A stretch of 64,000 nt of DNA from Incurvaria masculella (Eukaryota > Arthropoda > Insecta > Lepidoptera > Incurvariidae): positions 23,633,021-23,697,020 of the forward strand of contig OX335642.1 in NCBI GenBank assembly GCA_946894095.1. Reading direction: 5' to 3'. A program made the position numbers and the translations under genes. The notes below the pieces were generated by a model, which saw nothing but the letters and a program-made list of their open reading frames with translations, did not search any database and was not told the origin of the DNA. Shown piece after piece: positions 59,481 through 64,000 of this stretch; within the stretch, counting starts at the first letter, position 1, and every line of letters begins with the position of its first letter.

Positions 59481-59633
59481 GTGAGTATTTTTGTGGAATT
59501 AAGTTTTTGATATTATTGCTTATTTATACCATTATGCTAACGAATAACGACATCTCTGTTGCGTTAGTCAAAGACATGGCTTTCGTCCGAACTCCGTGCT
59601 ATGCCAGGATTCTTTTATTTGAGCATGACCAGA

Positions 59634-60183
59634 TTAAGGTGGCCCAACCCGCTCATTTTCCCATACAAAAGGGGAAAGAAGATCACGCCTATATTTCTTG
59701 TCAGAGATCCAAAATTTTGCTCAATATAGCTTTATTTGATTGAACTAGATGTCTGATGACCATTGGCATTGTAAAATTGTGTTTGGTTTCCAAGTTATAA
59801 CGTCCGAAAGTTCGGATTTTTCGCGCGTTTTATACAATTACTTTGGAGGTGGATTACGCAATGATAAAGTAAGAACATCTTAAAAAGATTAGTCATCAGA
59901 CATAGCTTGTTTAATCAAGATTTATAATCTATTTGGTTTTTGTTCGATTTTTGACTACAGCGGTCGTGGATTAATTTTAGCTATAAGTCGTTTTGAAATT
60001 AAAATTTTCGTAAATCTTACCAAATCATACACTATGCACATTGTCTTTTTTGTGGACAGGTTGCATCTTCCTCATAACGGAGCCTGTCTTATTCTTAGAA
60101 ACAGAGAAGGTCCCAGAGCGCAACAGCACGGTTTTGTACCGTGCCCGCAAATGAGTTGAGGCCGCCGGGTTGGGCCACCTTAA
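59634..60183 (-). mobile_element. TTAA-flanked MITE, copy 7
   Basis: Intact minus copy, TTAAGGTGGCCCAACCC to GGGCCACCTTAA. It lies 150 bases after the donor of array exon 12 and is nearly identical in its right third to copy 3. Confidence 0.8.
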
Positions 60184-61092
60184 GGCGCATTGGGCAAACA
60201 AATTTTTTTCAAGTAAAAACCTTTTAATCTTAAGTTCATGTTAAGTCAAGCGTATCAATGTTAAGTCAATTACTCAACTAATTCGGAAACCTTATTTTGA
60301 GCTGTCCTGCAACTCCTTGAGAGTAGCTAATTAAAATAACACCAACTCATCAATATTTCATGTTACTAAGCCATATTTTCTCTGATTGTTAAAATGGACA
60401 CGAAGAATAAATATACTTACCGAAGCATGGTATTAGCCATCCATGAGTTATACAAGGTGTATTGTATTAAATAACCAACGTAACCCTATTTTATCCTCCT
60501 TATTAATCGAGCCATTCAACTAACTATGGCACGAATTGTACCACAGTATGAAACCAAATAACCAGGAAAACATCGATATGTATCGTTACCCTACAGGACA
60601 AAAACATTTTAATGATTCCTCGAACCTGAGTTACGGTAGTTCAGGAAAACCACCGTAACGTCAATCACTTTTGTTGGTATTTCGAGTTAGGAATCGCTCA
60701 GGAATCAGGAATATTTGCGTTAAAAAAAAACTTTGGCAGCTGTTATCAAAACGGGTTTCCCCAGGTACCAGAAGAAATTTTGACGTGATCCACCAGGTAC
60801 ATGATAACATATTTTTCCGTTTTATTTGCGGACAGTGATGGTCTGTGTAATGCTGAAATCATTGGAAAACAATGAAAAATGGATTAATCGCTATCTTATC
60901 GACGCCTGCTTTTATCGATCACGACGCTCTGAAAACAAGCCATTTCACCGTTAGCGAGCAACAAATGTCCGGCCAACATTTGCAAAGATATTAAAGCGAA
61001 CATATTAAAGTCCAAAATTATATCAGTCATTCAAAATGCTTTTCAACTAGATATAGAACTGTCAGACATAGTAGCTAACTACGTAATCCAAC
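60184..61092. other. No recognised gene up to array exon 13
   Basis: A small palindrome GTTACGGT...ACCGTAAC (60630-60660) is the only structure seen. Confidence 0.4.
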
Positions 61093-61204
61093 ATGCCTAA
61101 CACGATGTGGATATTTGTTGTGTTGTCTGTTGCTTCGCTGGCGATTCTGTGTCTCGTCATCGGGGTGATTCTGTGCATCTGGTGCTACTTCGAGATAGCA
61201 GAGA
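61093..61204 (+). CDS. Array exon 13: putative alternative first exon, single-pass membrane anchor
   Basis: ATG (CAACATGCC) opens 37 codons plus one base before GTAAGTAG (phase 1). A long hydrophobic segment at residues 6-33 contains Cys 20, 28 and 31. The tail FEIAE is acidic, against the usual trend, so topology is less certain for this member. GC content is raised over the exon. A SINE copy follows within 70 bases of the donor. Confidence 0.68.
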
Positions 61205-61269
61205 GTAAGTAGCATACATACTATGAGGTCGCTTCCTCGGAGGCTTAGACGGAGACACAGACGCACAGT

Positions 61270-61640
61270 GGCTTGTAGCTGCGGGTGGATTTGTATTCCA
61301 TGCCAGCGGTCATGGGTTCACATCCCCACCCCGTTCAAGCACCACTTTCTTTCTTATTCTGAGTTCGACAAGTGCATTTCCTTACGGATGCGAGCTGCTT
61401 GACCGTTCTGGTCTCCCCCCTCTACGGTGGTAGGACTAAGCTGCTTCGGGTCTGTACCATCACATTGGATGAAAATATGGTCCAAAATATTCTTCGAGTT
61501 TATCAACCAGTTCAATGTAACCGTGATCATAGGGAAGGTCCTGGCATGGCATCTAATTCCTTCGGGAACGCGGTCTGTTGGGTTAATATCACAGATTATA
61601 TTATGACGGTGGATGTGGCCATCCATGTCCAGTCTAAAAA
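61270..61640 (+). repeat. tRNA-type SINE family A, full copy
   Basis: TTGTAGCTGCGGGTGGATTT and box B GGTTCACATCC (61315-61325), then TTCTGAGTTCGACAAGTGCA and AGGGAAGGTCCTGGCATGGC. It ends at ATGTGGCCATCCATGTCCAG. It lies 65 bases after array exon 13. Confidence 0.75.
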
Positions 61641-62189
61641 AAACGTACTTTCTTCGCTTCTTTTACGGGAGCTCTTCAAATAAGGGTTCTACATAGCTGA
61701 TCATTCAGATCTTTACGAATACCATACCACTTTCATTCCATTTCTTTTATTTATTTAACTTCTGGTAGTCAAACTACACTAAGTCATGTCACAATTTGAT
61801 TGATCCCGGGGTTCGATCAACTCACTGAAGAAGAACCCGCAAAGAAACTTCACTGGTCTATACATTATGATTTTTTTTCGTCCATATTAATGACATAATA
61901 CACTTATCAAAAAATACATAAATGCTGCTGCCAAACATACATTTTTGATAGAATGGTCTAAGGGCCGAGTGCACGAAAGAACAAAAAATCAAAATCAACG
62001 TCAACGTATGATTAAACAGGTCACTTTCTATGGACTCTATGAAAGGAACTCCAAGCGGTTCACTAGAAGTGACGTGTTTGAACATTGATTAACTCAGCCA
62101 TCTCGTCGTGCAATCGGGGCTAAGGCAGCCCAACACACCTCATCGTAGAAAGAGAAAGCGACTTCTCCGAACTCTTTGCACCACATGGA

Positions 62190-62535
62190 TACTAGCCCTG
62201 TGTTTTGAAATGCGTACATTGCAAAGATCGCAGAGAAAGCGAATAAAGTGAATACTTGTGTTCCGAATTTATATCACTGCTAACAGCCACAATCGCCCAA
62301 TATCAAATCGAAACGAATTTGAGCAAACATATGTGTGAAAGTCTAACCTAACTACCTTGAAAATGCCTTGTAAGTCTCGAGAGTGGTTATTTCAGGCCTA
62401 GAATTGTGTAACTAGACTAACAAATGGCGAAAGGCAAACGATCAAATAATTACGGATATCTATTTTGACAGCGTACACGGCGCTCATGTTCTCAATAGTG
62501 CGCGCTTTGTACGATCTGTGTGCGGTCTAGAGTCA
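62190..62535 (-). repeat. Dispersed repeat, inverted partner of 20.6-21.1 kb
   Basis: Reverse complement of 20591-21120 without its AT-rich block. No coding frame and no clear terminal repeat were seen, so it may be an old non-autonomous element. Confidence 0.65.
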
Positions 62536-62619
62536 CGTCCCTCATGTCAACATGACGTTCACGGGAGTGAATATAAGCAATTCGAAACGGTCGTGTACGC
62601 GTACATTGTTGCATTCCCC

Positions 62620-62765
62620 GCAATATACGCATTTATGCTGCAAGAACCAACAAAACTTACCTTTCGCGATTACTCGTCTACTAATTTCGCCACCTGCTAC
62701 CCACCTACCAAAACCATAATTTGGAATTCTCCTACAGTCCCTCCTCCCGCAATCAATGTTTTCAA
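62620..62765 (-). repeat. SINE family B, tRNA-like head, minus
   Basis: CCTTTCGCGATTACTCGTCTACTAATTTCG pattern (as CTACTAATTTCGCCACCTGC), matching the heads of the 55.7 and 62.9-kb copies. The body is missing. Confidence 0.55.
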
Positions 62766-62889
62766 CTAACTCAGTGTTTAAGATTATACAAACATTGATT
62801 TAAAGCTTTGCCTGAGCTGCCGACTTTGATTGAAAATATTTAACCATTCCATCCACCCATCATCATCACCAAAATCATATTTGGCATCA

Positions 62890-63165
62890 GACGTATAGAG
62901 CCTGTCCTAGATTGATTCAAGTAAAAAATCATATTTTCGTGCATACTAAACAAGTATGCGCTTTTTTCAACGAATGTTATATGTATATAGGATCGAACAT
63001 TAAGCAAGGACACATTAATTTAAGAAATAGAGCTGTAAAAACAACTACAATATGAATATACTGCAAGGCTGGACTCGAACCGGCAAAACTTATTTCGCGG
63101 GTATTGCGTCTACCAATTTCGCCACCTGCTTTATACGCATAATAAGGAATTATCCTACAGTCCTA
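62890..63165 (-). repeat. SINE family B, minus copy
   Basis: The minus strand has box B GGTTCGAGTCC (plus-strand GGACTCGAACC at 63072) and AGCAGGTGGCGAAATTGGTA at the 5' end. The body TTGAAAAAAGCGCATAC runs toward 62890. The head looks like a tRNA, but the acceptor arm cannot be closed, so it is not called a tRNA gene. Confidence 0.65.
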
Positions 63166-63753
63166 CAGCAATATAAATGATTACGAAAAAGTATGTTTTA
63201 TTAACCACTAGGGAAATTATAACATAACAGGATCGATGGTAGTGATTGCATATTGGTATCACTGCGGCATACAAATTATAAAAAAACGAACACACTGGGT
63301 CTCTTGGACTATCTATAAATATGAGCACGGATATTGTCAATCAAATCCATTGACATGAAAAGATACTAGGAATATACCGATATATTGATAACATCGCTTG
63401 AAAGATTACATGTCTCAGTTTAGGACATTTCTTCTGGGCAAACACATATCGCTTGAACCATGGATCGTGTGAAATATTTCATAACTTATTATGGAGTGTG
63501 TGTGTGTTAATTATGTCAATTTAATGAACATGTGACAGAGGGTGCAAAATAAAATTATCCAAGTTTATTTCATTTACATTTATAATTGTTGTTTTAATTA
63601 TCTTTCCTTGTTTTTTTCTTAACATTCCTTGTGTTTGCTTCGTCAAATATAAAGTGAATAGTGTGAATTAAAAAATCCAAACATTGCAAAATTTTTGTTA
63701 AAAAATTTTTGTTAATAAATCGGGTTTAAACTTAAAAAAAAAATAACATAAAA

Positions 63754-63958
63754 ATGGCACCGACACTTCTTGATAGTTTGGACGTTAGTGATTCTGTGGT
63801 TGTAGCTGACTTGGATCATATACTGGACCAAGTGCCCACGGAAGACGACACCACGGATGATCACTTTATGGACGCCACAACAGCCTATTTGATTTTTATG
63901 GGCACCATTATTGGAATATGGCTTATCGTTTTTCTAGTAGTACGCATGATAACCAAAG
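63754..63958 (+). CDS. Array exon 14: putative alternative first exon with acidic N-terminal extension
   Basis: ATG opens 68 codons plus one base before GTACAA (phase 1). It is the longest member. Residues 1-41 are strongly acidic (many Asp and Glu), residues 43-63 are hydrophobic, and RMITK follows. The 41-residue acidic domain would lie outside the cytosol if the topology matches the others. The donor is weaker than the GTAAGT/GTGAGT of the others. If it is not used, the frame ends seven codons later at 63978. I judge the donor likely because phase and architecture match the other 13 exons. Confidence 0.6.
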
Positions 63959-64000
63959 GTACAATTCATTTATTTTAAACCATCAATCAATCAGTAAACA

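Noticed and set aside
63060..63135. Possible tRNA gene on the minus strand
   Set aside because: Box A and box B are present but the acceptor stem cannot be paired, and the same head recurs at 55.9 and 62.7 kb with a shared body, so it is a SINE.
1..64000. CRISPR array, prokaryotic operon or phage
   Set aside because: No regularly spaced repeats, ribosome binding sites or dense long frames; splice donors, SINEs and LINEs show that this is an insect genome.

Overview
The window looks like a lepidopteran (moth or butterfly) nuclear genome. It is AT-rich and intron-rich, with no operons or ribosome binding sites. It is crowded with decayed mobile elements: mariner/Tc1 copies, LINE tails, tRNA-type SINEs, TTAA-flanked MITEs and the 'TTCCGTACCCAAAGGG...ACTCGCACTTGGCCGG' repeat that is common in Lepidoptera. 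No ordinary multi-exon protein gene can be read from end to end. The species and the exact gene identities cannot be told from the sequence alone.

The main signal is an array of 14 very short plus-strand exons between 11.3 and 64 kb. They begin at 11342, 15093, 17737, 29984, 32414, 40682, 42240, 43963, 47920, 53475, 58975, 59393, 61093 and 63754. Each starts with ATG and encodes a 26-68 residue peptide holding one hydrophobic segment. Each then runs straight into a GT splice donor (GTAAGT or GTGAGT in 13 of 14), and every one is in phase 1. The C-terminal flank of the membrane segment is usually basic and often rich in cysteine, so most are predicted to sit N-outside/C-inside. The simplest reading is a bank of alternative first exons, each supplying a different signal anchor to shared downstream exons beyond position 64000. 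Two of them (43963 and 47920) lie in a roughly 1.2 kb segmental duplication, which shows how the array grows. I do not recognise the gene, and the shared body is not in the window.

Layout. 0-11 kb: mobile-element debris (LINE tails, a deleted Ty3/gypsy remnant at 5.4-6.3 kb, two abutting TTAA MITEs at 7.9-9.0 kb), a possible 72-nt internal exon at 5031 and a gustatory-receptor pseudogene at 9.7-10.4 kb. 11-18 kb: the first three array exons, with two mariner copies. 18-29 kb: an array-free stretch with a long inverted repeat, TTAA MITEs and, on the minus strand, a large gustatory-receptor first exon (26053-26985) beside a broken paralogue split by a MITE. 30-44 kb: five more exons up to 43963, with a Tc1/mariner element, a foldback element with 141-bp arms, a LINE reverse-transcriptase fragment and SINEs. 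44-64 kb: the remaining exons with further MITEs and SINEs.

If the array is one gene, promoter or splice choice would swap only the membrane anchor and its juxtamembrane cysteines. The cytosolic part would stay constant. The mobile elements lie between the exons; none of those I found interrupts one.
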